64,000 nucleotides of DNA from Pseudogulbenkiania subflava DSM 22618 (GCF_900177275.1 NZ_FXAG01000022.1:1-64000); one strand, 5' to 3'. Numbered from the stretch's first letter, positions 45,917 through 55,298 are shown. Numbers and translations: made by a program. The notes: a model not told the origin generated them from the sequence alone.

Positions 45917-46864
45917 TTACACCCCGGCGCCGTGCGCCTGCTGGTCGGCATGGTAGCTGGAGCGCACCATGGCACCGACTGCCGCATGCTTGAAGCCGGC
46001 TTCGTAAGCCTTGTCCTCGAACTGCTTGAACACGGTCGGGTGGACGTAACGCAGCACCGGCAGGTGGCCGTCGGTCGGCTGCAGATACTGACCGATGGTG
46101 ATCATGTCGATATTGTGGGCGCGCATGTCGGCCATCACTTCGTACACTTCCTCGTCGGTCTCGCCGAGGCCGACCATGATGCCGGACTTGGTCGATACGT
46201 TCGGGTTGCGCGCCTTGAATTCCTTGAGCAGGGTGAGCGAGTGCTGGTAATCGGCACCCGGACGGGCCTGCTTGTAGAGACGCGGCGCTGTCTCCAGATT
46301 GTGGTTCATCACGTCCGGAGGCGTTTGCGTCAGGATGTCCAGCGCAATGTCGAGACGACCGCGGAAGTCCGGCACCAGCACTTCGATCTGGGTGCTCGGC
46401 GACAGCTTGCGGATTTCGCTGATGCAGTCGGCAAAGTGCTGGGCGCCGCCGTCACGCAGGTCGTCGCGGTCGACCGAGGTGATCACCACGTACTTGAGCC
46501 GGAGCGCGGCCACGGTTTCGGCCAGGTGCTTGGGCTCGTTCGGATCGAGCGGGTTGGGACGACCATGGCCGACGTCGCAGAACGGGCAGCGCCGGGTGCA
46601 GATGTCGCCCATGATCATGAAGGTGGCGGTGCCATTGCTGAAACACTCGCCGATGTTCGGGCAAGTGGCTTCTTCACAGACGGTATGCAGCTTCTGCTCA
46701 CGCAGGATCTGTTTGATCTCGTTGAAACGCTGGCCGTTGGGCAGCTTGGCGCGAATCCACTCGGGCTTCTTCAGTTTTTCGTCGAGCGGCACGATCTTGA
46801 TCGGGATGCGTGCGGTCTTTTCGGCGCCCTTGTGCTTCACGCCAGTCTGGTTGTCCAGTTTCAT
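45917..46864 (-). CDS. lipA: lipoyl synthase
   Basis: A 315-residue radical-SAM enzyme that inserts two sulfurs into octanoyl groups on lipoyl domains. The auxiliary cluster motif [12 protein letters not shown] and the radical-SAM motif [10 protein letters not shown] are both intact. The start ATG 46864 overlaps the lipB stop in ATGA. The order YbeD-like, lipB, lipA, cytochrome b forms one minus-strand operon. Confidence 0.97.
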   Translation of the reverse strand: MKLDNQTGVKHKGAEKTARIPIKIVPLDEKLKKPEWIRAKLPNGQRFNEIKQILREQKLHTVCEEATCPNIGECFSNGTATFMIMGDICTRRCPFCDVGHGRPNPLDPNEPKHLAETVAALRLKYVVITSVDRDDLRDGGAQHFADCISEIRKLSPSTQIEVLVPDFRGRLDIALDILTQTPPDVMNHNLETAPRLYKQARPGADYQHSLTLLKEFKARNPNVSTKSGIMVGLGETDEEVYEVMADMRAHNIDMITIGQYLQPTDGHLPVLRYVHPTVFKQFEDKAYEAGFKHAAVGAMVRSSYHADQQAHGAGV

Positions 46865-47484
46865 GCGGTCTCCTTCTTCACCGTCAGGTGTCGCTCCAGG
46901 TGCGGCAGCAGGCGTTCAGCCGTTTCAGCTACCGTCAGCGAAGCGCCTTGGTCTTTGATCTGCGTGACCTTGAGGCCGGCGTAGCCGCAAGGGTTGATCC
47001 AGCTGAACGGTGTCAGGTCCATGTCCACGTTCAGGCTCAGACCGTGATACACCGCGCCGTTCTTGATGCGCAGTCCCAGCGAGGCGATCTTCTCGCCACG
47101 CACGTATACCCCCGGCGCATTGACGTCGCCGTTGGCTTCGATACCCAGTTCGGCCAAGAGGTCGATGACCGATTGTTCGATGCGCCGCACCAGTTCGCGC
47201 ACGCCGATGCCCATGCGCTTGAAGTCGATCAGCAGATACACCACCAGCTGGCCGGGGCCGTGGTAGGTCACCTGACCGCCTCGGTCGCACTTCACGACTT
47301 CGATCTGGCTCGGGATGATCAGGTGCTCGGGCTTGCCGGCCAGGCCCAGCGTGTACACCGGCGGGTGCTCGACACACCACAGCTCGTCCGGCGTATCGGC
47401 GGTGCGATTATCGGTAAAGGCCTGCATGGCCCGCCAGGTGGGCGAGTAGTCGACCAGCCCGAGATGCTTGACGATACGACCCAT
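46861..47484 (-). CDS. lipB: octanoyl-ACP:protein octanoyltransferase
   Basis: A 207-residue LipB, which transfers octanoate from acyl carrier protein to lipoyl domains, the step before LipA. Family features are [35 protein letters not shown] and the acyl-accepting cysteine in INPCGYAGL. It begins three bases after the YbeD-like gene and overlaps lipA by four bases. Confidence 0.96.
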   Translation of the reverse strand: MGRIVKHLGLVDYSPTWRAMQAFTDNRTADTPDELWCVEHPPVYTLGLAGKPEHLIIPSQIEVVKCDRGGQVTYHGPGQLVVYLLIDFKRMGIGVRELVRRIEQSVIDLLAELGIEANGDVNAPGVYVRGEKIASLGLRIKNGAVYHGLSLNVDMDLTPFSWINPCGYAGLKVTQIKDQGASLTVAETAERLLPHLERHLTVKKETA

Positions 47485-47487
47485 GGC

Positions 47488-47757
47488 TTACAACGCCACC
47501 TTGACCATGGCATGCGAGCTCAGCGCCATGTAAATGCTGTCCAGCTGCTCGCGCGACACGGCCATCACGTTGACCGTCAGCGAGATGTACTTGCCGCCGG
47601 AACTGTCGCGCGCCACGATGTCCACCCTCTCGAGATCCGGCGCGTGCACGCGCACCACCTCGTAGATGGTGGTCTGGAAATCGGGGTGCTGCTCGCCCAT
47701 CACCTTGATCGGGAAGCGACAGGGGAAATCCAGCAAATCCTTGAGATCGTTACTCAT
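47488..47757 (-). CDS. DUF493 family protein (YbeD-like)
   Basis: An 89-residue member of DUF493. It starts MSNDLKDLLDFPCRFPIKVMG and has YISLTVNVMAVSREQLDSIY near the end, both typical. E. coli ybeD also lies upstream of lipB, so the context is conserved. The fold resembles ACT-like regulatory domains and a role in lipoate metabolism has been suggested but not shown. ATG 47757 is preferred over the adjacent ATG at 47760. Confidence 0.92.
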   Translation of the reverse strand: MSNDLKDLLDFPCRFPIKVMGEQHPDFQTTIYEVVRVHAPDLERVDIVARDSSGGKYISLTVNVMAVSREQLDSIYMALSSHAMVKVAL

Positions 47758-47783
47758 CACTCTTTAATCCTGAAAAAACATGA

Positions 47784-47815
47784 AGGTTGGCCGAAGACGA
47801 CAGCCCGGCCAACCT
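47784..47815. terminator. hairpin of two facing uptake-like words downstream of dacC-like gene
   Basis: AGGTTGGCCG (47784-47793) pairs perfectly with CGGCCAACCT (47806-47815). The left copy is complete (AGGTTGGCCGAAG); the right copy diverges after GGCCG. It lies between dacC-like and the YbeD-like gene and probably terminates dacC-like transcripts on the minus strand. Confidence 0.6.
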
Positions 47816-47822
47816 CCCGCAC

Positions 47823-48965
47823 TTACCAGCCCAGCATCAGCTTGATGCTATCCCACAAGCGGCTGAAGAAATTACCCTGTTCGATCGCCTTCAGCGCCAC
47901 CACAGGGCGTTCCAGCACCTTCTTGCCATCCAGGCTGACGACCAGCTTGCCCACGACCTGGCCCGCCTTGATTGGCGCGATGACCGGCTGACTGGTGGTC
48001 AGGTCGGCTTTGAGCTGGGCAGACTGCCCCTTCAGCACCGTGGAGTAGACATCGCTGGCGAAACCGATCGGCAGCTTCTTGGCATCGCCCTTGTACACCG
48101 GAATTTCCGAAACCGGCTTGTTCGCCGCATAGAGTTTGGGCGTATCGAAGAATTGCAAGCCATAGTTCAGCAGCTTGGAGCTTTCCACCGCGCGCGCTTC
48201 CGGACTGGCGGTACCTACCACCACGGAAATCACCCGACGGCCATCGCGGCGGCTGGACGCCACCATGTTGTAGCCGGCGTCGTCGGTGAAGCCGGTTTTC
48301 ATGCCGTCGACGTTGGGGTCACGGTACAGCAGCAGGTTGCGATTGGGCTGGGAGATGCCGTTATAGGTGAACGACTTGAGCGAGTAGGTCTTGTAGAACT
48401 CGGGGTACTCACGAATGATCGCACTGGCCAGAATGCCGAGATCGTGCACCGTGGTGTAGTGTTCCGGGTTCGGCAGACCGGTGGCGTTGCGAAACTGGGT
48501 GTTGTTCATGCCCAGCCGGCGCGCTTCGGCCGTCATCATCTGGCCGAACGCCTCTTCGCTGCCAGCGATGGCTTCCGCCAGGGTCACGCAGGCGTCGTTA
48601 CCCGACTGCACGTCCATGCCCTTGATCAGGTCGTCGACACTGACGGGAACCTTGGGATCGAGGAACATGCGCGAACCGCCCGTGGTCCAGCCCTTCTGGG
48701 ACACGGTCAGCTTCTGATCGAGGGTCAGGCGCTTTTCCTTGATGGCCTTGTAGGTCAGGTAACCGGTCATCAGTTTGGTCAGCGAAGCCGGGGCGATCCG
48801 CTTGTCCGGATCGTTCGAGGCCACGACCTGGCCACTATAAAAATCGACCAGGTAATAAGCCTTGCCGGCGATTTCCGGAACGGGAGGAACGAACGGGGCA
48901 TTAGCGAAGGAAACGGACGGCAGAGCAACAGCGGCTGCCACAAGCAGGCTAGTCAGTTTTTTCAT
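47823..48965 (-). CDS. dacC: D-alanyl-D-alanine carboxypeptidase (PBP5/6 family)
   Basis: A 380-residue low-molecular-mass penicillin-binding protein. A signal peptide (about residues 1-22) precedes the catalytic domain with SLTK (S61), SGN (121-123) and KTG in VDGMKTGFTD; a C-terminal beta domain and an amphipathic tail (NFFSRLWDSIKLMLGW) for membrane attachment follow. It trims the terminal D-Ala from peptidoglycan pentapeptides. ATG 48965 is chosen because it starts the signal peptide; the symbol could equally be dacA. Confidence 0.93.
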   Translation of the reverse strand: MKKLTSLLVAAAVALPSVSFANAPFVPPVPEIAGKAYYLVDFYSGQVVASNDPDKRIAPASLTKLMTGYLTYKAIKEKRLTLDQKLTVSQKGWTTGGSRMFLDPKVPVSVDDLIKGMDVQSGNDACVTLAEAIAGSEEAFGQMMTAEARRLGMNNTQFRNATGLPNPEHYTTVHDLGILASAIIREYPEFYKTYSLKSFTYNGISQPNRNLLLYRDPNVDGMKTGFTDDAGYNMVASSRRDGRRVISVVVGTASPEARAVESSKLLNYGLQFFDTPKLYAANKPVSEIPVYKGDAKKLPIGFASDVYSTVLKGQSAQLKADLTTSQPVIAPIKAGQVVGKLVVSLDGKKVLERPVVALKAIEQGNFFSRLWDSIKLMLGW

Positions 48966-49196
48966 TAGCGAGGAACGGCACTTCACGATGATGGGTGTGA
49001 ACGATATGGCCAGCAATTATACCCCTGCTTCGGACCGATGCGGCCAAAAACACGCCCGAATCCGCCCTCTTCCGCCAAAAATTACCCTGGCTATCCATCG
49101 TGGCGCCCGATGCAGGAGCTGCCGGCTTCCCGAGAGCTTGGAGTTCCTGATACTCTGACAGTTCACAAAGAAAACATCAGGACAATCGGCATCACC

Positions 49197-50726
49197 ATGC
49201 ACCACCCTCAAGATTATCTGGAACGTATTCTGACTTCGCGCGTTTATGACGTGGCAATCGAGACGCCGCTGGAACCGGCCCCCAATTTGTCCCGCCGTTT
49301 CAACAACACCATTTTGCTGAAACGCGAAGACCTGCAGCCGGTCTTTTCCTTCAAGCTGCGCGGCGCTTACAACAAGATGGCCAAGCTCACCACCGAGCAG
49401 CTGGAAAAAGGCGTGATTACCGCCTCCGCCGGCAACCATGCCCAGGGCGTGGCGCTGTCTGCCCAGAAAATCGGCTGCGAAGCCATCATCGTGATGCCGG
49501 TAACCACCCCTCAGGTCAAGATCGACGGCGTCACCCGTCGCGGCGGCAAGGTCGTGCTGTCCGGCGAGTCGTTCAGCGATGCCTATCAGCACGCCATGAA
49601 ACTGGTGGCGGAAACCGGCAAGACCTACATCCCGCCGTTTGACGACCCCGACGTCATCGCCGGCCAGGGCACCATCGGCATGGAGATCCTGCGCCAGCAT
49701 CCGGGACCGGTCGACGCCGTGTTCGTCGCCATCGGCGGCGGCGGCTTGGCGGCCGGGGTGGCTTCCTACATCAAACGCCTGAAACCGGAAATCAAGGTCA
49801 TCGGCGTGCAGCCGGTCGATTCCGACGCCATGAAGCAGTCCATCGACAAGGGCGAGCGCGTCGAGCTGAAGGACGTGGGCCTGTTCGCCGATGGTGTGGC
49901 GGTGAAACTGGTGGGCGAAGAAACCTTCCGTATCTGCCGGGAGTTGCTCGACGAAATCATCCTGGTCGACACCGACGCCATCTGCGCCGCCATCAAGGAT
50001 ATCTTTGAAGACACCCGCTCGATCACCGAACCCGCCGGCGCATTGGCGGTGGCGGCGGTCAAGGCCTATGTCGAACGGGAAGGCTGCCGGGGCAAGACGT
50101 TCGTCGCCATCAACTGTGGCGCCAACATGAACTTTGACCGCCTGCGCCACGTTTCCGAGCGCTCCGAGCTGGGCGAGCGACGCGAGGCCATCATCGCCGT
50201 CACCATCCCGGAGGCGCCGGGCAGCTTCAAGCGCTTCTGCGCGGTGATCGGCAATCGCAGCATCACCGAGTTCAACTACCGCTACGCCGACGACAAGACC
50301 GCTCACGTCTTCGTCGGGGTGCAGATCAGCAGCAAGGAGGACGTCACCCGCATCATCGACGACCTCAAGAGCAACGGACTGGATGGCATCGACCTGACCG
50401 ACAACGAGCTGGCCAAGCTGCACATCCGCCACTTGGTCGGTGGTCACGCCCCGGCGCTGCGCGACGAACGCATCCTGCGTTTCGAGTTCCCGGAACGCCC
50501 GGGCGCGCTGATGCGCTTCCTCGACGCCATGCGCACCGACTGGAACATCAGCCTGTTCCACTACCGCAACCACGGCGCCGACTACGGCCGGGTGCTGGTC
50601 GGCATCCAGGTGCCCGGCTACGACAACGAGGCGTTCCAGACTTTCCTCGACAGCCTGGGCTACCCTTACATCGAAGAGACCAACAACCCAGCCTACAAAC
50701 TATTCCTGGGCAAGACCGCCCTGTAA
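49197..50726 (+). CDS. ilvA: threonine ammonia-lyase, biosynthetic
   Basis: A 509-residue PLP enzyme that deaminates threonine to 2-oxobutyrate, the first step of isoleucine synthesis. The PLP lysine is K53 in FSFKLRGAYNKM and the phosphate-binding loop is in the VAIGGGGLAAGV segment. Two ACT-like regulatory domains (about residues 330-505) identify the long, isoleucine-inhibited type. ATG 49197 is used because the start MHHPQDYLERIL matches family members; the earlier frame does not. No leader peptide or attenuator is evident in the 231-bp upstream gap. Confidence 0.95.
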   Translation: MHHPQDYLERILTSRVYDVAIETPLEPAPNLSRRFNNTILLKREDLQPVFSFKLRGAYNKMAKLTTEQLEKGVITASAGNHAQGVALSAQKIGCEAIIVMPVTTPQVKIDGVTRRGGKVVLSGESFSDAYQHAMKLVAETGKTYIPPFDDPDVIAGQGTIGMEILRQHPGPVDAVFVAIGGGGLAAGVASYIKRLKPEIKVIGVQPVDSDAMKQSIDKGERVELKDVGLFADGVAVKLVGEETFRICRELLDEIILVDTDAICAAIKDIFEDTRSITEPAGALAVAAVKAYVEREGCRGKTFVAINCGANMNFDRLRHVSERSELGERREAIIAVTIPEAPGSFKRFCAVIGNRSITEFNYRYADDKTAHVFVGVQISSKEDVTRIIDDLKSNGLDGIDLTDNELAKLHIRHLVGGHAPALRDERILRFEFPERPGALMRFLDAMRTDWNISLFHYRNHGADYGRVLVGIQVPGYDNEAFQTFLDSLGYPYIEETNNPAYKLFLGKTAL

Positions 50727-50729
50727 CCC

Positions 50730-50769
50730 CTTCGGCCAACCTTGCGCCCGTGCAAAAGGTTGGCCGAAG
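50730..50769. terminator. hairpin of two perfect facing uptake-like words
   Basis: CTTCGGCCAACCTT (50730-50743) and AAGGTTGGCCGAAG (50756-50769) form a perfect 14-bp stem with a 12-base loop between ilvA and the gph-like gene. It begins three bases after the ilvA stop. No T-run follows, but the position and stability suggest termination. Confidence 0.75.
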
Positions 50770-50789
50770 CCCGACCCGCATCACATACC

Positions 50790-51437
50790 ATGATCAAAGC
50801 CGTACTGTTCGACCTCGACGGAACCCTGGCCGATACCGCACGCGACCTCGGCGCCGCGCTGAACCGGCTGCTGGCGGAAGAAGGCCTGCCGGCGCAGCCC
50901 TTTGACGCCATCCGTCCCATCGCCTCGCACGGCGCCCGCGGCCTGATCCGCCTTGGGTTCGGCATCGACCCGGGCCACCCGGACTTCAATACGCTGCGCA
51001 CCCGCTTCCTCGATCATTACGAGGCCAGTTTCGCCAACCAGACCTGCCTGTTCGACGGCATCAACGAGTTGATCCTGCAGCTTGCCGCACGCGATCTGCG
51101 CTGGGGCATCGTCACCAACAAGCCGATGCGCTTTACCGACCGCCTGGTGCCCGCCCTCCCCTTCGCCACGCCCCCGGCGGTGGTCGTCAGCGGCGACACC
51201 GTCGGCGTCGCCAAGCCCGACCCCAAGCCAATGCTGCATGCGGCCGAGTTGATCGGCGCCGACCCAAGCTGCTGCATCTACGTCGGTGACGCCGAGCGCG
51301 ACATCCAGGCCGGCCACGCCGTCGGCATGAAAACGGTACTGGCCAATTGGGGGTACATCTCCGATCTCGACACCCCGCACGACTGGGGTGCCGACCACGC
51401 CATCGACCATCCGCTCCAATTGTTGAATTATCTTTAA
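50790..51437 (+). CDS. gph: phosphoglycolate phosphatase-like HAD hydrolase
   Basis: A 215-residue HAD phosphatase. Motif I is VLFDLDGTLADTARDLGAALN, motif II VTNKP, motif III the lysine in GVAKPDPKP and motif IV YVGDAERDIQAG. The closest families are phosphoglycolate phosphatase (2-phosphoglycolate from DNA repair) and MupP-like phosphatases, which sequence alone does not separate. ATG 50790 follows a hairpin of repeated words by 20 bp. Confidence 0.85.
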   Translation: MIKAVLFDLDGTLADTARDLGAALNRLLAEEGLPAQPFDAIRPIASHGARGLIRLGFGIDPGHPDFNTLRTRFLDHYEASFANQTCLFDGINELILQLAARDLRWGIVTNKPMRFTDRLVPALPFATPPAVVVSGDTVGVAKPDPKPMLHAAELIGADPSCCIYVGDAERDIQAGHAVGMKTVLANWGYISDLDTPHDWGADHAIDHPLQLLNYL

Positions 51438-51494
51438 TCGGCTGCGGAACTAGCCGGCACCGGTCTTTGTCTGTACAATCACGGAACTTTATCT

Positions 51495-51858
51495 GGGGGC
51501 GACCTGGTTTCGACGGGGGTTGCGAAGCAGATGAGGGCATACCGGGATTTCAGTCACCCCGTAAAACACTGAATTTATTTAGTCGCAAACGACGAAACTT
51601 ACGCTCTGGCCGCTTAATTGCGCCAGACACTGCAACGATTCGCTGATGGGTCGGGTGGGTCAAACCGCTGCAGTGTCACTCTACATCAGCTAGCGCTGTA
51701 CCGGGTCACTTGATCCAGCGCGAAACAATAGGTGACTCGCTCCAGTCCAGCCTGCCCGTCGGCGTGACCCGGGGTTAAATCCAAATGACACGGCTAAGTA
51801 TGTAGAACTCACTGTAGAGGATTTCCGGACGCGGGTTCGATTCCCGCCGCCTCCACCA
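51495..51858 (+). ncRNA. ssrA: transfer-messenger RNA (tmRNA)
   Basis: One-piece tmRNA of 364 nt that rescues stalled ribosomes with SmpB. The 5' end GGGGGCG pairs with CGCCTCC at 51848-51854, followed by discriminator A and an encoded CCA (51856-51858), and the T-arm GGGTTCGATTCCC is visible. The tag frame starts at GCA 51585 and reads ANDETYALAA, ending at TAA 51615-51617. The 5' GACCTGGTTTCGACGGGGG signature is exact. The 3' end is duplicated downstream, marking it as an integration site. Confidence 0.97.
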
Positions 51859-52116
51859 ATTTGATTTCCTGAGCCGTCCAGGAAGAGCCAGAACCCCATG
51901 ATTTCATGGGGTTTTTGCTTTCTAGCATGTCCTATACTGTCCAGTAAGTACCCCCTACATCCAGACCATTCAGGGGGTACAAGCGGGGGTAGCTCACACC
52001 CCACTGTAACGTTGCGCGAGTTTTGGTATTGTTTTGCGCAGCTTTTGGCACTCGCCAAGGCCTACCTTTATATGCCAATTAGCGCGCTTAATGCCCCCCT
52101 CTAGCCGCCTCCACCA
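51846..52116 (+). mobile_element. tmRNA-associated attachment-site duplication with element remnant
   Basis: The last 13 bases of tmRNA, GCCGCCTCCACCA (51846-51858), recur exactly at 52104-52116. The 245 bp between them have no long open frame but contain GTACCCCCT (51948-51956), its reverse complement AGGGGGTAC (51972-51980) and a third GGGGGTA (51984-51990), resembling the repeats next to tyrosine recombinase genes at tmRNA sites. A second terminator follows the outer repeat at once, as if it were the original one. It looks like the footprint of an excised or decayed integrative element. Confidence 0.65.
51892..51917 (+). terminator. rho-independent terminator after tmRNA
   Basis: AACCCCATG / CATGGGGTT with an ATTT loop and a run of five T's, 34 bp after the tmRNA CCA. 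It lies inside the putative inserted segment, so it replaces the terminator at 52128. Confidence 0.9.
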
Positions 52117-52127
52117 GCTTTTTCGAT

Positions 52128-52155
52128 AAAAAACGCCGCTCAATACGGCGTTTTT
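52128..52155. terminator. bidirectional terminator after the outer tmRNA 3' copy
   Basis: AAAAAACGCCG / CGGCGTTTTT with a seven-base loop, 11 bp after the second GCCGCCTCCACCA. It is probably the original tmRNA terminator and also serves the convergent minus-strand gene at 52274. Confidence 0.88.
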
Positions 52156-52273
52156 CTTTATAAAATCAAAGCACCCCAAAATACACCTTACAATTTCACC
52201 TTATCCCATCAGCCTAACGATAGCTCCCGCAGACTGGCAAATACCACGTGAGCCAAGTCCGCATGACCCGAGG
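52156..52273. other. AT-rich non-coding stretch
   Basis: No gene, repeat or clear signal is visible in these 118 bp. Base composition is noticeably lower in G+C than the flanking genes, as on the rest of this tmRNA-proximal segment. Confidence 0.4.
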
Positions 52274-52681
52274 TTAGGAGCCATTGCTCTTTAGAAGTTT
52301 GAGTACTTCGGTATGTGCAGCAGCCAACTCTGGCGATTTATCGAAGTGCTGGATGTAGTGAACGGAGAAAACATCGCTCTTTGTTCGATCCAATCCTAGA
52401 AGATCTCGCACCCTAGACGTAACGACGCTGGGAGTCATGCTGGAGTCAGCCCCCTGCTCCAGCGCCTCATCCAGCATCACGATCAAACGGCTCAGGGGCT
52501 CCAACCATCGCATTTCATCGGAGAATGCTACCACCTGCAAGAACTCACCTGCCGAGTGCTTACCATGGCGTTTTTCGTAATGCCGTCGCTCCAGCTCAAT
52601 CAGCACCCGATGCAGTTCCAGCAACGATGAGCGCAATGCATGGCAGCGTTTCTCTGACGTCTCACGTTCATCCCTGTTCAC
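52274..52681 (-). CDS. conserved-looking hypothetical protein
   Basis: A 135-residue helical protein. I recall unnamed families with a similar plan, LHRVLIELERRHYEKRHG then GEFLQVV and WLEPLSRLIVMLDEAL, but cannot name a function. I chose GTG 52681 because a perfect AAAGGAGG is five bases upstream; a longer frame reaches 52921 but lacks any initiation signal. There is no signal peptide or membrane segment. It lies directly beyond the tmRNA attachment region, on the opposite strand, and is convergent with ssrA. Confidence 0.65.
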   Translation of the reverse strand: MNRDERETSEKRCHALRSSLLELHRVLIELERRHYEKRHGKHSAGEFLQVVAFSDEMRWLEPLSRLIVMLDEALEQGADSSMTPSVVTSRVRDLLGLDRTKSDVFSVHYIQHFDKSPELAAAHTEVLKLLKSNGS

Positions 52682-52912
52682 GAAAACCTCCTTTTTCGAC
52701 GCCCTTTGTGGCACAGCAATAGAGTGCCCTTTCACTTCGAGCACGAAGTCATTAAACCATAGCACGAGCCACCCCAACTTTCCGATGGCTTGCATATAGC
52801 CGTGACGTGGCAATCCAACCCCCGGCCGGCCGCACTGTGCCAATGAGCCGGCAGCCCTTTCCTGCGCAACCGTTGGAAGCACAACATGGCACCCACATGT
52901 CACTCTTGCATT

Positions 52913-52930
52913 TGGAAACAATCGATTCCA
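52913..52930. promoter_or_regulatory. TetR operator candidate, site 1
   Basis: TGGAA-ACAATCGA-TTCCA is an inverted repeat 11 bp before the TetR gene at 52941. The same GGAA-N8-TTCC architecture recurs before the MFS gene. Confidence 0.6.
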
Positions 52931-52940
52931 TAATGTTTAT

Positions 52941-53564
52941 ATGTCTACCTTGACCGCATTAGCGAAACCGCCGGGGCGTGGCCCGGGACGGCCGCGCGAG
53001 TTCGACCTGGAACGCGCACTGGACGATGCCATGCGCGTGTTTCAGCAGCACGGCTACCATGCCACCACGATCAGCGATCTGGAACAGGGCATGGGCCTGT
53101 CCGGCGGCAGTCTGTACAAGGCTTTCAAGGACAAACGCGGCATTTTTCTGGCCGCTTTCGAACACTACACCCGGCTACGCACTGAACAGATGCAGGAGCA
53201 ACTGGCCCAGTCGGGCAGTGGGCGCGAACTGCTGCACAAAATGCTATTGCACTATGCCGAGCAGTCGTCCTGCATGGAAGGCAAAATCGGTTGCCTGGTG
53301 GTGACCACTGCGGTCGAGCTCGCCACCCGCGACGAGGAAGTCGCCGCCCGAGTCGCGCATGTGTTCCAACTGCGCCAGCAAGTACTGCGCGAACTGATCG
53401 AGCGCGGTCAGGCGGACGGCAGCATCGCCACAAGCATTGACAGCGCCGACGCGGCGCGCTTCATGCTCTGCCTGATCCAGGGTATGCGCGTATACGGCAA
53501 AACCGGCCCGGCCGAGCACGAGATGGTCAAGGTGGTCGACTTGGCCATGCAATCGCTCGGTTAA
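52941..53564 (+). CDS. TetR-family repressor of an efflux pair
   Basis: A 207-residue TetR regulator. After a basic, proline-rich start the DNA-binding domain covers about residues 22-70 (HATTISDLEQGMGLSGGSLYKAFKDKRGIF). The ligand domain contains cysteines in SSCMEGKIGCLVV, and GKIGCLV is typical of the AcrR/NemR-like group that senses electrophiles or drugs. It lies 49 bp before an MFS exporter, and matching inverted repeats flank it, so it probably represses itself and the exporter. Confidence 0.9.
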   Translation: MSTLTALAKPPGRGPGRPREFDLERALDDAMRVFQQHGYHATTISDLEQGMGLSGGSLYKAFKDKRGIFLAAFEHYTRLRTEQMQEQLAQSGSGRELLHKMLLHYAEQSSCMEGKIGCLVVTTAVELATRDEEVAARVAHVFQLRQQVLRELIERGQADGSIATSIDSADAARFMLCLIQGMRVYGKTGPAEHEMVKVVDLAMQSLG

Positions 53565-53580
53565 TTTTTTTTGATCAATT

Positions 53581-53598
53581 AGGAAATATTCATTTCCA
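53581..53598. promoter_or_regulatory. TetR operator candidate, site 2
   Basis: AGGAA-ATATTCAT-TTCCA repeats the half-sites and eight-base spacing of site 1, and its inner GGAAAT-ATTC-ATTTCC is a perfect palindrome. It lies in the 49-bp gap between the TetR and MFS genes, 15 bp before the MFS start. Confidence 0.6.
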
Positions 53599-53613
53599 TA
53601 CGGGAAGAAGCTC

Positions 53614-54786
53614 ATGAGCAGCACCGCAGCACAAACCGCGACACCCACACTGTCGGCGCGGCTGACCCTACTGTTGGCGACCGCCTGCGGTGTAATCGTC
53701 GCCAACCTCTATTATGCCCAGCCATTGGTCGGGCCGATCAGCGTGTCAACCGGCCTGCCTGCGCAAGCAGCCGGGCTAATCGTCACGTTGACGCAGGTCG
53801 GCTATGGTCTAGGGCTGCTGTTCATTGTGCCGCTCGGCGATCTGATGGAGAACCGCCGGCTGGCGGTGAGTTCGCTGCTGGTGGCGGCGGGTGCGCTGGT
53901 CATCGCCTCGCTGTCTGTCCATGCAGCGCTGTTTCTGGCGGCTTCACTGCTGATCGGCTTGAGTTCGGTATCGGCCCAGGTACTGGTGCCGCTGGCGGCG
54001 CATTTTTCGCCCGAGCACGAGCGCGGCCGTGCGGTCGGCAATGTGATGAGCGGGTTGTTGCTCGGCATCATGCTGGCGCGCCCCACTTCAAGCCTAATCG
54101 CCGACCTGCTCGGCTGGCATGCGGTGTTCGCCCTGTCGGCCGGCGCAATCGTGCTGCTGGCCACAGTACTGGCGTACAAACTGCCGCCACGCCATCCTGT
54201 CGCCAGAACGCACTATGCGGCGCTGCTCGTTTCGATGTGGCACTTGCTGAAAACCACCCCGGTGCTACAGCGGCGTGCACTCTACCAGGCCAGCGCATTC
54301 GGCGCGTTCAGTTTGTTCTGGACCACGGTGCCGCTCGAACTGGCGCACGGCTTCCACCTTTCGCAGACCGGCATCGCGCTGTTCTCGTTGGCGGGTGTGA
54401 GCGGCGCCATTGCCGCGCCGCTGGCCGGGCGCTTGGCCGATCGCGGCCTGAGCCGTCCAGGCACGGTGCTGGCACTCGGCCTGATCATCGTATCTTTGCT
54501 GTTGCCGCTGATGGCCGGGGGCTCACTGGCGGTGCTGCTGTTGACGGCGATCCTGCTCGACATGGGCGTTTCGGCCAATCTAGTGCTCGGCCAGCGCGCC
54601 ATCTTCACGCTCGGCGCCGCGGTGCGCAGCCGGCTCAACGGCCTGTACATCGCAATCTTCTTTGCCGGAGGCGCGGCCGGTTCGGCGATCGGCGCCTGGA
54701 CCTATGCCTGCCTCGGCTGGCACAGCACGCTTGCCGTCGCCATCGTGGCACCGGTGGCAGCCCTGCTCTACTTCGCGAGTGAATAG
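53614..54786 (+). CDS. MFS exporter
   Basis: A 390-residue major facilitator with twelve likely membrane segments. The start [14 protein letters not shown] is typical of the YgaY-like drug-efflux group, and the loop 2-3 motif is GDLMENRR rather than the more common GxxxDRxGRR. The substrate is unknown. It is placed behind a TetR gene with a shared operator, the usual sign of inducible efflux. A strong Shine-Dalgarno (GGGAAGAAG) precedes ATG 53614. Confidence 0.92.
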   Translation: MSSTAAQTATPTLSARLTLLLATACGVIVANLYYAQPLVGPISVSTGLPAQAAGLIVTLTQVGYGLGLLFIVPLGDLMENRRLAVSSLLVAAGALVIASLSVHAALFLAASLLIGLSSVSAQVLVPLAAHFSPEHERGRAVGNVMSGLLLGIMLARPTSSLIADLLGWHAVFALSAGAIVLLATVLAYKLPPRHPVARTHYAALLVSMWHLLKTTPVLQRRALYQASAFGAFSLFWTTVPLELAHGFHLSQTGIALFSLAGVSGAIAAPLAGRLADRGLSRPGTVLALGLIIVSLLLPLMAGGSLAVLLLTAILLDMGVSANLVLGQRAIFTLGAAVRSRLNGLYIAIFFAGGAAGSAIGAWTYACLGWHSTLAVAIVAPVAALLYFASE

Positions 54787-55065
54787 CCGGCTTTTTGATT
54801 TCTCGGCCTTTCTTACTCTTCGCTTCGTCAGGCCCCTGCCCCCGGCCATCCCATCGCTCAATCTCTTCAACACCGGCTTGCCCTTTTGCCTTCATCGCTT
54901 CCAAGCCACTATCCAACCATCTTCGTTGCAAGCGTAAATATTCGCAAAGTTACACAGACATACTCATTTACGAACATATTTGTCGCAATCATTATGGTGC
55001 ACCGCACAATTGGCAACTATAATCTGCTCAATGATTTAGAAACCACAGCACGTCCAATCTCGAAT

Positions 55066-55278
55066 ATGAAATACATCATCTCCAGCCTTCTGTCCCTTTT
55101 TCAAAGTAACGAAGTTCAACCTCAGCCTGGTTTGCGCGTGAATTATGCGCCGTACGGCCATGTTGAGAAGTGTGATGGCACGGTCGTCGCATGTGACCAC
55201 GCCCGCGGCGTGCTGGTTGCCTGGCCGCGTGGTGGTGCCGACTGGCTGCCGAAGCACCTCTTGTCGGTCATCCACTAA
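55066..55278 (+). CDS. small hypothetical protein
   Basis: A 70-residue protein I do not recognise. Residues 1-15 (MKYIISSLLSLFQSN) form a short amphipathic helix; the rest (GLRVNYAPYGHVEKCDGTVVACDHARGVLVAWPRGGADWLP) looks like a compact beta domain with two cysteines and SH3-like character. A TATAAT (55018-55023) lies 43 bp upstream and a good terminator follows, which supports a real one-gene unit. The longer open frame upstream lacks an initiation signal. Confidence 0.6.
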   Translation: MKYIISSLLSLFQSNEVQPQPGLRVNYAPYGHVEKCDGTVVACDHARGVLVAWPRGGADWLPKHLLSVIH

Positions 55279-55298
55279 GATATTTTCTTATGTGAACA

